A stretch of 64,000 bases of DNA from Trissonchulus latispiculum (GCA_030248195.1 JASAND010021304.1:62001-126000), one strand, 5' to 3'. Shown: positions 11,379 through 24,289, counted from the first letter of the stretch. Program-made: numbers and translations. Notes: generated from the letters alone by a model not told the origin.

Positions 11379-12177
11379 TGAGACAACCAAACACTGCGGC
11401 ATAAAATTCTGTGATGATAGTAGGGGAAAAAGAGCACTCCTGGAACAAGCGATTGTTTGGAGGGGGGGCTGTCCTAAAGTACCCTGGGAAGATCACCTTC
11501 TGTGAGGTACAAAGGTTGCTTTCCCACTTCTATTAAACTTCTACTTCTGGCTAGTTGCCTAAGATTGAGTAGACGTCCGAAATCAGGGAATACTCTGCTA
11601 GAAGACTGACAAGCGTAGTGATAGCAAAAGGGTTCCAGTTACCACACAGATACAAGTGTTCAAATGGCTGGATCTAACCTCAGAAGATATCGTAAATAGA
11701 TACCCCGTCTTTTGCAGCAAACTGAGAGCATTAGTATATAACTGTGAACATAAGAGCACACAATAGATGAACAGACTAAGTAGGCAATGAAAAAAGCTGT
11801 GCTGTGTTCAGCTTGCAAGAGCGATATGACCTCCGTGAATGAAACTTAAGAATAATTTTGCCAAAAAATCATACAAACCATTACAGTTAGAGCAATACCC
11901 AGTAGGTTTGAAAATTATACAGAGCTTCACACCAGTTGATTTTTATGAGGGTCCAAATTGCGAGGGGAAGGTGAGCTAGCCAATTCTGTTTTGGCTTAAC
12001 TGTTGCCGTGTTAATTGCGACGCAGCTTTTGTTAATTAATAGGACTGTTTGTGTTATAAATTGTTGTCCTTGAAGCAACCACTGAAGCGCAATGAAACCT
12101 ATGTCGAAAGAATAGCAACAAAAACAATCCAATCAAAGAATAAAAGAAAGTAGCACACCACCAAGCACCAAAACTGC

Positions 12178-12240
12178 GCCGGGTGGGACTCGAACCCGCG
12201 GTTTTCTGCTTAACGCGCAGACGCTGTGAACTGGTTCACA
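12178..12240 (-). repeat. tRNA-derived SINE / tRNA pseudogene
   Basis: Read on the minus strand, the segment contains GCGGGTTCGAGTCCCACCC, a good RNA polymerase III B box with T-arm symmetry. It is preceded by GCGTCTGCGCGTTAAGC in the anticodon-arm position. The 5' half does not fold as a full tRNA, so I call a tRNA-derived SINE or pseudogene. Confidence 0.55.
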
Positions 12241-15200
12241 CAAAGAAAAATTAAGTTACGGGTTGCCTAATTTTAAATGGGATAGTTTTAGGTTCCTCGC
12301 ATTTTTATGGGATAATCAGAAAATACTGAACATGCATGTAAAGTACAAAGGGAACTTTATATGCAACTGCTTCAGGAAATACGTTTCTGTTTAAAAGAAG
12401 TAAATAGACTTTGACGGAGTCCTTTGCAAATTAGTTATCAGAAATATCCGGTGCTAAAGTGGCAGACAAATGCCACGACCATATCTGTTTACCAGCAGTT
12501 TTTCTCTCAAAAACCCATGATTCCCTCAGTTTAGACTGAAAATAAATATCCAAAGCTTTACGAGCACGAAACCCATGGAAATAGGTAATCCTGAAAATAG
12601 CTCTAAATATAACAGTGTTCGTGTCTACGGTACCTATTTTCCACAGCGAATACCTACCTAGTGCTTACTATAGAACAACATTAACACAACATGTTTAGAA
12701 AAGAATCTGCTAAATTTTCTATTCATAATTTGCTTTTCAGAAAAAAACATCAGTCTGGCGTATGTATTTAGTCCGAAGCTGGGAAGGAAAAGTCCTCCCA
12801 AAAAAACCGAGACACAAAACGGATATGACAGAAAAAATAGTCTTGAAAAGCTTCTTAACGAACGTCTCAGTCAATCATGGCACGAAAAAAATTTCCTCAC
12901 TTTAATTCTTTCATCAATCAAGCCAAAAGAGAGTTTTGCTCTGTAAGGTGAATGTTTCGGAGGAAAATTTCCCCCACCCTACAGTGAGTGAGCATTATTA
13001 CAGAGTTCACTCAAAAGGGAGGGTAGACTAAAAGACAGTTTAGAACAATCACTTAAATGCCAGTCAAAAACGGCTTGACTTTCACCTCATCCCTTGAACA
13101 GGATCTAGTTAAGTTTAACTCGTTTAACTCCGTTGTCTAACGCTTTCCTGCCACGCGTCTATACTAAATAAAAAAAGAGGGGGGGGGTAGAAAGAACAAT
13201 TATTTAAAATGCTAAAATGGTATTCAATTGTGTCCTGGCCGTTTTTGCCATGGAAAGAATAAACAGAGAGGGAGAGCACAAGAGGAGCACAGAAACTGTG
13301 TGTGTGAATTGTAGACTAGAGAGAGAGAGAGAGAAAGAGACAAAGCTAAAGCTTCTGGTGACAGACTGGCTTGTCAGAGTGCTCCTCTCGACGACAGCAC
13401 GGGGACTGATTGTATAGCACAGGAGTACTAGAAAAAAGCGCCAACAATGAGAGGGTGGTATATAATTTTGAAAACAGTCTTCGTGCTGCATTCATTTTAC
13501 CTACACCTACAGGCGGAGTGAGGTGGCATGTCTAACAGCACAGACTGGTTTAATTGATCGAGATAGGGTGCTGTGAAATATCAGCACGAAACACGTGACT
13601 ACCTGTGAAAGGTTGAAATCAGCGTTGATAGAGGGATAGATATGTTGGTTTTGGGCATTAATAAATAAATTATTAACACGATAATGTTAAAAATTAAAAT
13701 GTTAATAATATTAACACGATTATTGCAAACATTCGAATTTGTATAGAGCGGTTTAGTGAGTCTTTAAAAAACAGCAAATAAAATGTTTACATCATTAAGT
13801 TTTCATATTTTTATGAATAATTCAATATCGCTAGAATAATTACTATGTATTATTACGATTATTGTAATAATTTGAATTTGTATAGAGCGGTTTAGTCAAT
13901 CTTTCAAACAGCAAATAGAATTTTAGCATAACGAATTAACAATATTTTGGTCTCTTCCAATATTTTATGCTTTTTCAATGGTTTTGGCCACAAATGCAAA
14001 CTGAAAGCGGTATTTAAACATTCAAAGAGTTTGGATATCGATTTGTGAACTGTGAAAAGTGAACTAAAAAGCGAAATAAACATATTCGCCTTCCATTCTC
14101 ACAAGTTTTGAGACTTAGGTTGTGTTGCTCAAAAAAGTTTTGACACAATTCCAAATAGTCGTCAGTGGAGTTTTCCACAAATAGTTCTGCGTTCATTCAC
14201 TGTTGGGTCACTAAAACCGTCCTAAACCTCAAAATTACCCCAGTTTAGCAGTCGCCTGGGAATAGCCTACCACCCACCAGACTTTTGTGAGTTTGTGTGA
14301 CATCAGAAATTAGCAGCACTTAACTCAACAACAAATCTCTCGCGAAACAGGCATCACTGGTAATTTATGGAGTACCTGCCGTGGGGTTCATGGACACAAA
14401 AACGACGACCAACTTGGATGGGCAAGAAAAATTACCCAACATTAGAAGTCGGAGCCGATTAGATGTAAAGAAAGAAAAGGGATGGTAAAAAGTGGACACT
14501 AAACTTGACTAAATAGATAATGTATACGAACAAGTGGGGGGTAAACTTCTATAGGAGAGCAGAGTAATTCATTTTGTCTATTGGTGACAGCTTAGAGGAA
14601 AGTTAGTGTAAAATTGTCAAAATGCCGATGATTTCGGCAGTTTGCAGGGGGGGGGCAGGGGGTTTGGAAAGGAAAAATTAGGGGGTAGCGTTGCCGAAAG
14701 CACCTTCCCAAACGCTGAAATGACATATAACTCCTTTGGAAGTCTCCCTTTTTACCCAACAATGGTGTGTCTAAAATGTTGACAGGCAGACTTTAGCATA
14801 CACTTAAATGCCGAGCTCAATAAGTGCTGAAGAACTCTCTCCGCGTCCCGGTCCCCAAAAGCAGGGGAGTTTAGCTTACATTCACTGAGTCTCTTTTACT
14901 CAATTGTGTTTTTCTATATGTATAGATTTAACTAAGACCCGCATATACGTACGTAAGATGGCCTGTAATGCTTTAAGTATATGCTCCGTTACATAACGTG
15001 TGTAACAAATTTTGGGACGAGTAGGTTATGCGCGTAAATTTAGCGGAAAATGAGGAGTACCCCAAAAAATTCCACATTTGCGTGTCGTCCGTCTGAAATA
15101 AATATTGACTTTACTTTCTTGTCCAAACGCGCGGATCTCGAAAAAGAATGATATCAATCTAATGCATTTCAAGAGTTTTAACCTTTTTTGACTTTGTTGA

Positions 15201-15330
15201 AACTAAAAAACTCCTGGTTGCTAAAATCACCTGACGGATTACATCTTCTAATGTGCATTCTTCAGGCTAGTGAGAGAATTTTATTTAGTCGTGGTGCCCA
15301 GCACTACTCAGGTGCTCAAAGAGACCTTTC
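12241..15330. other. No gene recognised; GA microsatellite
   Basis: About 3 kb with no supportable gene. It includes a (GA)n stretch at 13,317-13,340 and a duplicated motif tttgtatagagcggtttagt (13,738 and 13,878) within a TTAATA-rich area. Confidence 0.4.
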
Positions 15331-15334
15331 GTGT

Positions 15335-15475
15335 GCTGCTCCCCGCGGTCCGCAGATTGGCAGACAGTCGGAGAGACGAAGGTCAGGGACAGAGAACATG
15401 ACCCCCAAGCAGATCTGACGTGCGGTTATTGACCACTTAGCTCTACGTTAAGGTGGCCGCAGTCACAATCAGAGC
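15335..15475 (+). repeat. Dispersed repeat, copy 1
   Basis: Moderately similar to 35,550-35,695. Both share ggagaagcgaagg/gagacgaagg, acccccaagc, tgacgtgcggttattg/tgacatgcggttattgg and a cagtcac end. The family is unidentified, possibly a LINE untranslated region or SINE body, since copy 2 lies just before the LINE at 36.6 kb. Confidence 0.6.
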
Positions 15476-15483
15476 AACCGAGA

Positions 15484-15657
15484 TCTTAGGGACTTTTCGC
15501 GCAGCGAGTTAAACGAGTTAAATGAGTTAAAATTAACTCAATCCTTTTCGCGCACAGGGTTAGAAGTGTTAAACAGTTCATTTTAACTGTCCTGCAGGGT
15601 TAAACGAGTAAATTTTTAACTCTACTCCTTTAAACCACGCGCGAAAAGATCCTTAGA
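15484..15657. mobile_element. Small MITE with CTTAGGGACTTTTCGCGC ends
   Basis: The left end CTTAGGGACTTTTCGCGC and right end GCGCGAAAAGATCCTTAG form an inverted repeat with three mismatches. The interior is made of degenerate gttaaacgagtta words on both strands. Similar gagttaa arrays occur at 28,280-28,325. It is non-coding. Confidence 0.65.
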
Positions 15658-15827
15658 TTACTGAGAGAATTAAACGAGTTATAAGCGAGTTAAATTTAAT
15701 CCTTTTTCCAAACACAGGGTTTTTATAGTGCGAGGCAACTTCTTGAGCAGGTACAGATATCCTCTTTCTTGTGTCAGGCGTCTCCAACCCAGTGAGCTAA
15801 CTGTAAAGGAAACCGAAATTAGCTTAG

Positions 15828-16045
15828 GTATGTAGCCGACTGAAACTGAAAATAGTTTGACTATAGGCCTGGGTCTGGGAATCGGGGTGAAAGCTGAAAC
15901 TGAAATGATTTTGTGTTGCCGGCTGAAACGTAAACTAAACGGACACTATTTTCGTTCGCCGACCTTCAACTGCAGCTGAAACTGAAATTATATATTTTCG
16001 AAAGCCGACTGGAACTGAAACTCAAACTGAAACTAAAATCAACGA
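15828..16045. repeat. Degenerate tandem ctgaaactgaaa repeat
   Basis: Four to five irregular copies of a motif reading gccgactgaaactgaaa..., about 55 bp apart. A degenerate minisatellite. Confidence 0.6.
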
Positions 16046-17368
16046 CACTAAGTCCAGACGAGTAGGGAGAAAGCCGTAGCCTTCTTAATTAGCATCTAGC
16101 ACACAATCGTGTATACTCGCTCGTTATGTATGAGCAGAAGAGTTGAAGCTCAAAATACAACGATTCTGTTAGTCTAAGAGGTGCCTGTTTCGAATATCAA
16201 AGCACAATCGAAGTGGAAGAAATTTTTTTGTTCAGCAGGTGAACTCAGCTGTACGAAGGACCAGCAGTCATTGTCCTGCAAACTTTTTTGAAGACCATCA
16301 GCTGAAAGTGTGCCACTAAATTAATGTACCCTTTGAGAACTGACCTCAGTAATGAATTAATTTCACTATTTAATTTGAATTTAATTTAATTTAAAGTTTA
16401 CTTTAATGTTTTTGAACAAACTTTAAATTCAGACAGTTTGAAGGGTGAAAGAAGACAAACGCAAAGCCTAGGACAGAACAGAACCAAGGCTGAAATGCCC
16501 TAATAGGAAGCTAGTCACCAAAAGTATTCTTAAGGTAATTGAACATTGGAAATGCTTCTTTGGCTGATTTGATTAAGTGTAGTCCTCTAAGTCTATTAAA
16601 TTTAGTCGGAAACTGGTGACGTCACAACTCAAGCCAGAATACAGAGGGAGAAAACAAACAGAAAAAATTAAAGAAAGCGGGTAGGAAAGGCGGAACACGT
16701 CTGTTTTTTTGCTCCGGCCGGTCAACCAGGACAAAAACAACTATTGATCCTAAGATAAGGGGGAAGAACAGACTCTATGGTATAAGGTAGAGTATCTCCT
16801 TGTTGAAAGGGATAGGAAGCCACTCAATCATTTGAGGGAATAAAATTTTCTCCCAAAGACAAAATGTCCCCTTAGTGCAAAGGTTTGTCTGATTCTGTCA
16901 AACTTTAACCACCACCACCCAGTCAGGTCACAAACTTTACTCCCACTTGGACAGAGTGCCTTGATGGCTCGAAAATAGTAACTGACTGCGAACTGCGACT
17001 TATAATCTGTGCTTTGTTGGTAAAGAGTAAATATTAAGGGAATTAAGCAATTTCACATGATATTCAGCGTTTTGTTTTAACGTGATCAGCGAAAAATTGA
17101 CGTTAGCTTAGATACATAAACTAGTCTCGATCTTCGAGGCAGCTGCATGGTGACGTACACTACTTAAGAAATGCGGTGGGTCGCACCCACCACTGGACGG
17201 ACACTTTTCGTCATATCTTTCACACACTTCACAGTTCACATTACTGAATTTTACCATCAAAACTTTGTGCACAGGCTAACAGAGAAAAGTAAAAACTAAA
17301 ATGTGAACTACTGAACCTGACTAGTGACTATGCATGTAAGCTAACAGTTAGCCGTTTTTCAAAAATAG
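16046..17368. other. No gene recognised
   Basis: No ORF of note and no recognised repeat. Contains a short A+T-rich aatttaattt stretch at about 16,368-16,400. Confidence 0.4.
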
Positions 17369-17370
17369 TG

Positions 17371-17487
17371 CTGGGGGCCGATGTTATCAAACCCGGGTTA
17401 AGTCATTAACCCAGATTAATTCCATGTCTTACAGACACTAAAATTAACCAGGATCAGCGACTTAACCTAATAACATCGGCCCCAGGT
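17371..17487. mobile_element. Short MITE, TIR GGGGCCGATGTTAT
   Basis: The left arm GGGGGCCGATGTTAT...GGGTTAAGTC pairs with the right arm GACTTAACC...ATAACATCGGCCCC over most of its ~115 bp. A compact near-palindromic element. No clear target duplication and no coding. Confidence 0.8.
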
Positions 17488-17687
17488 GAATACGAGTCCA
17501 GGAGAAGTTGACCGGCGTGGAAGAGAAAGACTGTCAGTGTAGTCGGATTTACTAATCCAAAGCAAAAGCAAGCACTTAGATTTCTGGAGAGCTAATTTGC
17601 ATACTTCAAAAACAACAAATAACAATACGAGAGTTTCATATCTCAGACGTCACTAATACTGACCTCCTATGTAAAAAATCTTTTTCC

Positions 17688-17745
17688 AACCGGGATTCGA
17701 TCCCATGGCAATGCGGTTGGATACTTCAGTCACACAGAGTACAAT
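17688..17745 (-). repeat. tRNA-like B box, SINE relic
   Basis: The minus strand reads GGGATCGAATCCCGGTTGG, a B-box/T-arm-like sequence. No convincing A box is seen, so only a relic is called. Confidence 0.4.
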
Positions 17746-18047
17746 TCTGAGAGGTGTATCATGGCAGCAGCAAGCTTCTTATCAACGCTGCGTGCTCGGC
17801 GGTCAGGTAAATAAAGATGGCCTCTGAAAACTGAGGGTGAAGACAAGTTTGACTTGCCAGACTAGTGTATCATTCTGCGCGGACACAGAGTACTTGATTA
17901 GAGTTATTGGATAAACTAGGCAGCCTGCAGTGCAGAGCATATCCGAGAGAGCTTCGATTGTCACACTCTTATCTATTTTGTGAAACAGCTTAGTACAAAT
18001 TTGCTGTGCTGTAACCCCTGTGCCTCCATCCGAGTTTTGAAGCACGA

Positions 18048-18110
18048 TGTGCACTGTGCTTCACAACTGCATTTGTGAAGCACGCTGTACCGTGCTTCAC
18101 AACCAAAATT
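18048..18110. repeat. Local inverted/direct repeats of gtgcttcacaac
   Basis: The words gaagcac, gtgcttcacaac and their complements occur three times within 60 bp. The same vocabulary (gttgtgaagc) recurs inside the adjacent MITE at 18,240-18,495. Confidence 0.55.
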
Positions 18111-18244
18111 TGTAGCTGCTCACTGCTCCGACTGACAACGCGCGCACGCTGAAGTAAACGTTCTGCACATACTCACTGATGCAAAAGCTGAGCACGCCAA
18201 GTCTAATTCAAATTTCCGGAATTTTAAATTTGAACTAAGCTATT

Positions 18245-18495
18245 TCACAACTAACTTGTTGCACTATTTCTCGCGCACCATCTAATTTACGGACACGCTA
18301 AGCAAAACTGCAAGGGGTTGTGAAACCCAAGTGTTGTGAAGCAGTGAGTTACTCCACTTCGCTCCGCCCTCGTACCACAAAAAAATCTCGTGCAAGCTTT
18401 CACGAAACACTCGGGTTTGTAATGCACTCGCTTCGCTCGTGCATCACAACCTCTCGCAGTTTCGCTTAGCGTGCCTGTAAATCAGCTAGTGCACT
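18245..18495. mobile_element. MITE with ~80-bp imperfect TIRs
   Basis: The left arm (ttgcactatttctcgcg...tttacggacacgctaagc...actgcaaggggttgtga) is complementary to the right arm (...ttgtgatgcacgag to gcttagcgtgcctgtaaat...agtgcactctatttt). The centre has small nested hairpins such as cgcttcgctcg. Non-coding. Confidence 0.75.
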
Positions 18496-18499
18496 CTAT

Positions 18500-19189
18500 T
18501 TTGGGCAACAACCTATACATGTACTCTTGCTAGGCATCTCTTTACAACTGATCAGCTCAGCCACTTCTTCGTGTAACAAGTTTTCAAGATTAATATATCA
18601 GATTTTTCACAAGTACTGCTGAAGCATCTAAACCAACTTAATTAAATGAGACTATCGCTTGGTATACGTATGTATAATAAATATAATTCCCACAAAAGTC
18701 TACTTTTTCTGGCGCCTATTGCGTATGTTTTGAGAATTACTCCAAAGAAATCACATCTCATCACAACTAGGTTTCAGAATATTTTGTGAAATCTTCCAAT
18801 TCCAACAATTAGCGGAATCTAAATTAGGTCTCAACAGCTAAACACATTCCACTTTCCAGCGCAAAAGCTAGAAAATCCGGTTCCCATCGGTGGAAAACGA
18901 AAATGGATTGCCTTTCAGACTTGATCTAGGTCGAACCTGAGGAGAACGCTCAAGAAAATATGTGACAGAGTGCCAAGAGAGATGGAAAAAGTTACGATTA
19001 ATGAGAAAACTTTGAAAATTAGTTATCAAACTTTTAATTCTGCAAGGAATTCTTCAATTTCAGAGAAAATTGTCTTGGCCTGAACGCTTAACTAAGATAG
19101 TGTATATCTTTATGAAAGCTATGTTCTGAAAACACTTATCCCCCACAACGTAGCTATATCTTTCTTATGAACATTGAGGTAAAGAATAA
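18500..19189. other. No gene recognised
   Basis: Ordinary A+T-rich DNA with no supportable feature. Confidence 0.4.
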
Positions 19190-19245
19190 ACCCTGCTGTG
19201 GATCGAACCACGGACCTCTCGTGCTGGACTGCCCAAAAATACTCC
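19190..19245 (-). repeat. tRNA-derived SINE fragment
   Basis: The minus strand reads GTCCAGCACGAGAGG then GTGGTTCGATCCACAGCAG. This has the spacing of a tRNA variable region and T arm, with a good B box. The A-box half is not recognisable. Confidence 0.55.
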
Positions 19246-19357
19246 TTATTTCTTGTAATATACGCCATGGACTAGTTCTATTAAATCTTAAGCTAAAATG
19301 TTAACGAACACCTTGATAGTTGAAATGTTAGTATTAGTCAAGAAAACCTAACTAAAT

Positions 19358-19478
19358 AATGAAAGAAAGTTGTACACCTTCAGGCTCCCGAAAACTTTGG
19401 ACACAGTCGGGGCTCCAACCGGACGCGGTGCTATCTTCTCCTAAATGTGCAGACGCTTACCAACTGAGCCACGCGTAC
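19358..19478 (-). repeat. tRNA-derived SINE head
   Basis: On the minus strand CGCGTGGCTCAGTTGGTAAGC matches a polymerase III A box. About 45 bp later CCGGTTGGAGCCCC stands in the B-box position with two mismatches. This is a tRNA-like promoter pair with a broken cloverleaf, typical of a SINE head. Confidence 0.65.
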
Positions 19479-19794
19479 TTCTGTGGAAAGAACTTTAAAC
19501 CGGAATTTCAAATCCAATCCAACTTTCAACTTCGGGATCGGTGATAACTGTCAGTCTCAAGCCTAAGGTTTTATTAAACCAGGTTTCTGGAGACCGACTC
19601 AAGTGGCCCACTCGCGAACAACTTCAATTGGACAATTTCAAAATCTTTATTTATATGGACTGGCTATCAGACACCGATCTTCTGACAACAAAAATTACAC
19701 ATTCAAGTTTTAAACCTTTTGATCCATAGATAGAACTACCAAAGGAATACAAGATACGGCTATCTCCCTTGTTTGAGGATGAATAAACGTCGAT

Positions 19795-20132
19795 TATCAA
19801 TAAAGGTAAAGATAAAGGTATGGAGATATCTCCGTCTTGCGACATGACATAAGGTGCCGGTACTTATCCCAGATTCTCGGCCGTAGAGCAAGGAGTGTTA
19901 AACCCAAATGATGACTGCATCCGTGGAAGAGGGCCGGTAATGCTGCACAAGCTCCAATTATCCTTGCTTTCTACCCATTTACCGACCAGTTAAGGATAAA
20001 CATATAGGGGTTGGCTAAAGCCTGCGGCCAGAACTTAGTCCTTTGCTCAAGGATTTGTGAAACTCCAGAGGCTTCCATCATTTGACTGTCAGATCTTTAG
20101 GCGAAAGCCTTTACCACTCGGCCAAGACAGCA
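19795..20132 (-). mobile_element. Full-length-looking tRNA-derived SINE
   Basis: Read on minus, it opens with GCTGTCTTGGCCGAGTGG, a strong A box resembling class II (Leu/Ser type) tRNA. A degenerate tRNA-like region follows, then an unrelated body, and a 3' end of ctttatctttacctttat units. A tRNA head, body and short-repeat tail is the standard SINE layout. The B box is weak. Confidence 0.65.
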
Positions 20133-20325
20133 CAAACGTCGATAATAACTACATTGTTCAATTACAATAAAGTATCGGTTAAGTTGTAGCACGGTAATGC
20201 TTTGACTGGTCGATGACTGCAAATTATAAATACTGTTTTATGAGTGTAAACTTTTTGTGTAAACGTTTGTAGTTTTATCACGAGAATTTTATGTCCCACA
20301 GTTTTGACAAATATTGCCTAATAAG

Positions 20326-20653
20326 CATACATTAACACGGGGTCCGATTCTGGGGGCGGTCTACCCCTAAAAAATTCTAAAATTTTAAGGGGGTCTGCCC
20401 CGAAATTAATAAAAATTGCGAAGTTTTAACTTTTTTGACCAAAACTTAGTAAAAAATGACATTTTTCAGCGATTTTCAAGAAAGGTTTTGAAAAAATTGT
20501 TAAAATTTGCTATAAAATTAGCAATTTTTAGTAAAAATCGCTGAGGGGTCTACCCTTTTTTCGTTTTCGCTGAGGAGGTCTAACCGTTTTTTGTCGGTCT
20601 GGGGGGGGCGGGGGGGCCCCCGCACCCCCCCATTCCCCCCACGTTATCCTATG
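20326..20653 (+). mobile_element. G-rich hAT-like element, family G2, 8-bp TSD
   Basis: It runs from CATACATTAACACGGGG to ACGTTATCCTATG. The imperfect inverted ends match at about 12 of 17 positions. The flanks carry the exact direct repeat CTAATAAG (20,318-20,325 and 20,654-20,661). An 8-bp duplication points to hAT-type transposition. The interior is a G/C-run block plus A+T-rich sequence with repeated gcgattttt words, and is non-coding. A near-identical copy lies inverted 550 bp downstream. Confidence 0.85.
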
Positions 20654-20661
20654 CTAATAAG

Positions 20662-21203
20662 GACATTTGAAATGCACTTTAATGATTCTTCGTAAATGAA
20701 GTCTGTATTTATGCAACCTTTGCTATAAATCTGATCAATGAAATAAGTGTTTACCGCTTACAACTAAACATGGCGATAGGTAGCTCCTGTTAGGAAGAAA
20801 ACTATCCATATTAAACCAGTCTACTTAGCGGTTATCGCTGGATTGATCGTAAGTAATATGACACACCGGAATGTAATTCTGAGCGGTTTGTTGTTTTCGA
20901 AAAACGTGGCACCGCAATGCTGCCACCAAATGTTGTCAGTTTGGCTCCATACTGTGGCGGCAGGTTGCCAAAGGGTGTTTGCAAATTGTAAAAATACTGA
21001 ATTTATCAGCTTACAGTTGTAGGAAAGCTAAACCCCACAACTAAATGGTTTATCACTGTTTACCTAAGAAGTTGTGAACATTAAAATTATAAGCAGCACC
21101 AATTTCAGGTTTTACTGGCAGTTCTTGTTGATTTTATGCTGTTTATTTCGGGAGCGCATTCGGAAGCTTTGACTTTACCGTTTTCTCTTAACATCATGCA
21201 TTA
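20662..21203. other. Spacer between two inverted G2 elements
   Basis: Unrecognised sequence with no ORF of note. It sits between oppositely oriented copies of the same element, so the whole 20,326-21,574 segment can fold as one long stem with this as its loop. Confidence 0.5.
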
Positions 21204-21574
21204 CATAGGATAACGTGGGGGGGAATGGGGGGGTGCAGACCCCCCCCAGACCGACAAAAAACGGGTAGACCCCCTCAGCGAAAAGGAAAAAAGGGCAGAC
21301 CCTCTCGTCCAGAAAGGAAAAAAGGGGTAGACCCCTTAGCGATTTTTACCAAAATAGGTAATTTTTTAGTAAATTTTAGCGATTTTTTCAAAACATTCCG
21401 TAAAAATCGCTAAAAATTGTCATTTTTTACTAATTTTTAATGAAAAACGTTAAAAATTCGCAATTTTTGTTAATTTTGGGGCAGACCCCCTTAAAATTTT
21501 GGAATTTTTCAGGGGTAGACCCCTCGCCGAGGTCGGGGTAGACCCCCCCCCAGAATCGGACCCCGTGTTAATGT
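21204..21574 (-). mobile_element. G-rich hAT-like element, family G2, inverted copy
   Basis: Begins CATAGGATAACGTGGGG and ends CCCCGTGTTAATG. It is the reverse complement of the copies at 20,326 and 37,358, including ggggtagacc and the gcgattttt core. The target duplication is not clear. Confidence 0.85.
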
Positions 21575-23569
21575 GCAACTACGTAAAATTCGGTTAATCT
21601 ATAGCTATTCAGCTTTGTAACAACTTTTGCTCAACTCCAAAATATCCGAAACGTAGCCGATCAAAGTTTGACTTAAGCTGATCCTGATGGTATTGTAGCA
21701 GTACCAGAAGACAGCTTCTTTATTGAGCACGTAAACAAGGGTAGCATAGCCATAACGCAAAGGCTAAGACTATTCGAGGAAGAGAAGTCAGAACACTGAT
21801 TTTGTCTCTAATCTGTCTCTATACCCAATAGAATCGTGTTGAACGATAACAAGAACTGACAAAGATTTGGTAATATAGCAATTGTGACACAACCAACACA
21901 GAGCTGGAAGTGGGTTACGACTCAAGGCGGGGCGGTAGGGCGGTAGGTTAAAGCGGTGAAGGTCAAAACATGTTACCTGCGTGCGGGTCAAACGTGTGTC
22001 AAAAGTCACAATACACAATTTACAGTTTTGGATGATCTTTGTGTGCAGTAAACAGAAAAGCTAAAACTGCATGAGTGTATACGAGTTAATTGACAAATAG
22101 TTTCAGCTACAAAATTTTCTCGTTACAAAGTTACAAACTCTGAGATTGGAATAAACCCCACTTACGGCGGCCAGTGTTCCTTGGGCACTTCTGTGAAATC
22201 AGCCGAAACCAAAATTTTAATCCAATGTGCCAACTCTCATCACAGAAGCAAATCTAAGCAAATTCAACGAATTTGGTATCAACCTTATATGTCAAAAGCC
22301 TTAATGCACTAAATTATATCACGAAGTGAGAAATCTTGGATCAACCTCCCCAACTGAGTGAGTTTTAAATTATTCTCTACTTCTTGGAGCGATCATCGAG
22401 AGCCAGCCCAGCCCGGAGTACCAGCCCTGCCCGCTAATCGAGGCTCTTGTCTGAAAACGGCAGATAGGCTAAAATGCTTAAAAATTAGATTTTTCCTGTA
22501 AAACCTGAATGGAAGTCACACTGTCTGAGAAAATTTTTTCACATTTCCCAACCCATCTCCTGGCTGCTCGTACTTCGGAAAATCTAGCCCGAGGCCCCGT
22601 TTTTGGATGTGAGCTATTTATTGAGCTTTCTAGTTTTGATTAACTGCAAAAGCCGTTCTAGACTAGGCTGATAAGTACTGTGGAATATCAGTCGGTCGGA
22701 CATGTTAAGCCTAAGTCTAAGAGTTTAAAATTACAGTAATCCGCTGAATTTTACATTAATTCTACAATATTCCTACAGTATTTCTACAGTAATTCTACAA
22801 TAATCTAAGTATGGTTGTGAAGTTGACAGTACACATCAAGAAGTAGTCATATTGTAGTTTTGTGACGTATTTGAATTAGAAAATTAGTATTTAAGATAGC
22901 AGATGGTCGCATTTCGTATTTTGACAGGTCAATCACTCAATCATTGTAGTTGTTGGCCTATTGATTTCTTTTCTCTATATAAAATCTTGTCACAAACTAG
23001 TTGACGCAGTTGGTGTGGAGGTAACTTTAAGCACAGGTGGATACCGTTGGGATCTGTCATTTCGCCTGTCAGCAATTTTGTATTCTGATGTTTCTGACTG
23101 TCCGATTCTATTTTATGTGCCGATTTCTTTCATTGGTTTAGAATCAAATGTGCAACTTTTGCTAATAGTAAAGTTAGTTTTTGTGATTTCTTAGTAATTC
23201 CTAGCATAGGAGGAGAAGTAGCAATTGAGATTTAACATCGCACACCTTAGACCTGAACCTGCACTTAGATTCCCAAATTTAGTTGAAGTCCGGTCATTTT
23301 ATTCAGAAATTATCAGAGCGCATAGGACCAAACTTCACAGTACCTAAATATTTACATCAGGGCATTATTTATGTATGACGCCCATGCAATTGATAACAGT
23401 GATAAGTTGTAAACATTACATATAGGATTCATCTTATCGTTCCGTGCAGTTTTAAAGTCTTTGTCAAACTTTACAGTGTTTGTTGTTCTTTTTAGCTGTT
23501 CAGCTTTTTATAGACCATAACAGCACGTTTACAATTTTAGTACGGGTCAGAATGGACTACAATAAATAG
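21575..23569. other. No gene recognised
   Basis: About 2 kb upstream of the tetraspan gene. The 77-codon ORF at 22,961-23,194 (+) contains a hydrophobic end but has no splice signals in phase with that gene, so I do not assign it. There are repeats of taattctaca around 22,755-22,800. Confidence 0.4.
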
Positions 23570-23712
23570 TATAATAAATATAATATTTAATATAATATAA
23601 TATAATATATAATATATAATATAATATAATATAATATAATATAATATAATATAATGTTATATAATGTTATATAATATAATATAATATTATTCAATATAAT
23701 ATAATATAATAC
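23570..23712. repeat. (TATAA)n microsatellite
   Basis: A run of ataatataat units with small interruptions. Confidence 0.95.
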
Positions 23713-24289
23713 AGCATATAATTAAATACATAAATTAACAAATAAAAAGGGATTGTCATCATTACATAAGTAAAACATTAAACAGGGACACTACACAGTT
23801 CTAAACATGAAAATTGATTTTAGTGTTCAATCTTTTAATTTTAGTTTAATTTTAACTCATATTTTGACTCATATTTATAGTTAATGACAATAATAAGCGA
23901 TCATTAACAGCGAGTGCTCACAATTTTAGTGGTCTTATTGAGTTAATTAATCATGCCTGTGTCAGTAAATATATCTTACTGTGCCACAATTCCTGCCATT
24001 CTGAGATGGATTACACTGGTACTTATTTAGATTTTCATTAGTTTAGAGCTTTTTGAATATTTTTTTACTTTCCTTAACGTTTTAAATTTTACTTTTCACT
24101 TTACTAGCTTTTTGTATACTTAAGTGCTGTTTGGTCCAAATAATAACTCAATGTTACCAGGTAAGACATAATGTATATAATCGTTTCCGGAACAAATAAA
24201 GTTAGACAGTAGTCAGATTGCAGAAACAGTAACTGAGAGTTTGCGTTCCGCCATTTGACTGTGACAGCAGTCACCTATGTGTGGGTAAA

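Noticed and set aside
12178..12240. Functional tRNA gene
   Set aside because: The B box and T arm are good, but the acceptor and D arms do not form, so only a tRNA-derived repeat is called. The same applies to 19,190, 19,358, 20,040-20,132 and 24,352.
13204..13491. 95-codon minus-strand ORF and its plus-strand partner at 13,217-13,417
   Set aside because: Both cross a GA microsatellite (giving a Ser/Leu-rich or Glu/Arg-rich stretch) and show no domain.
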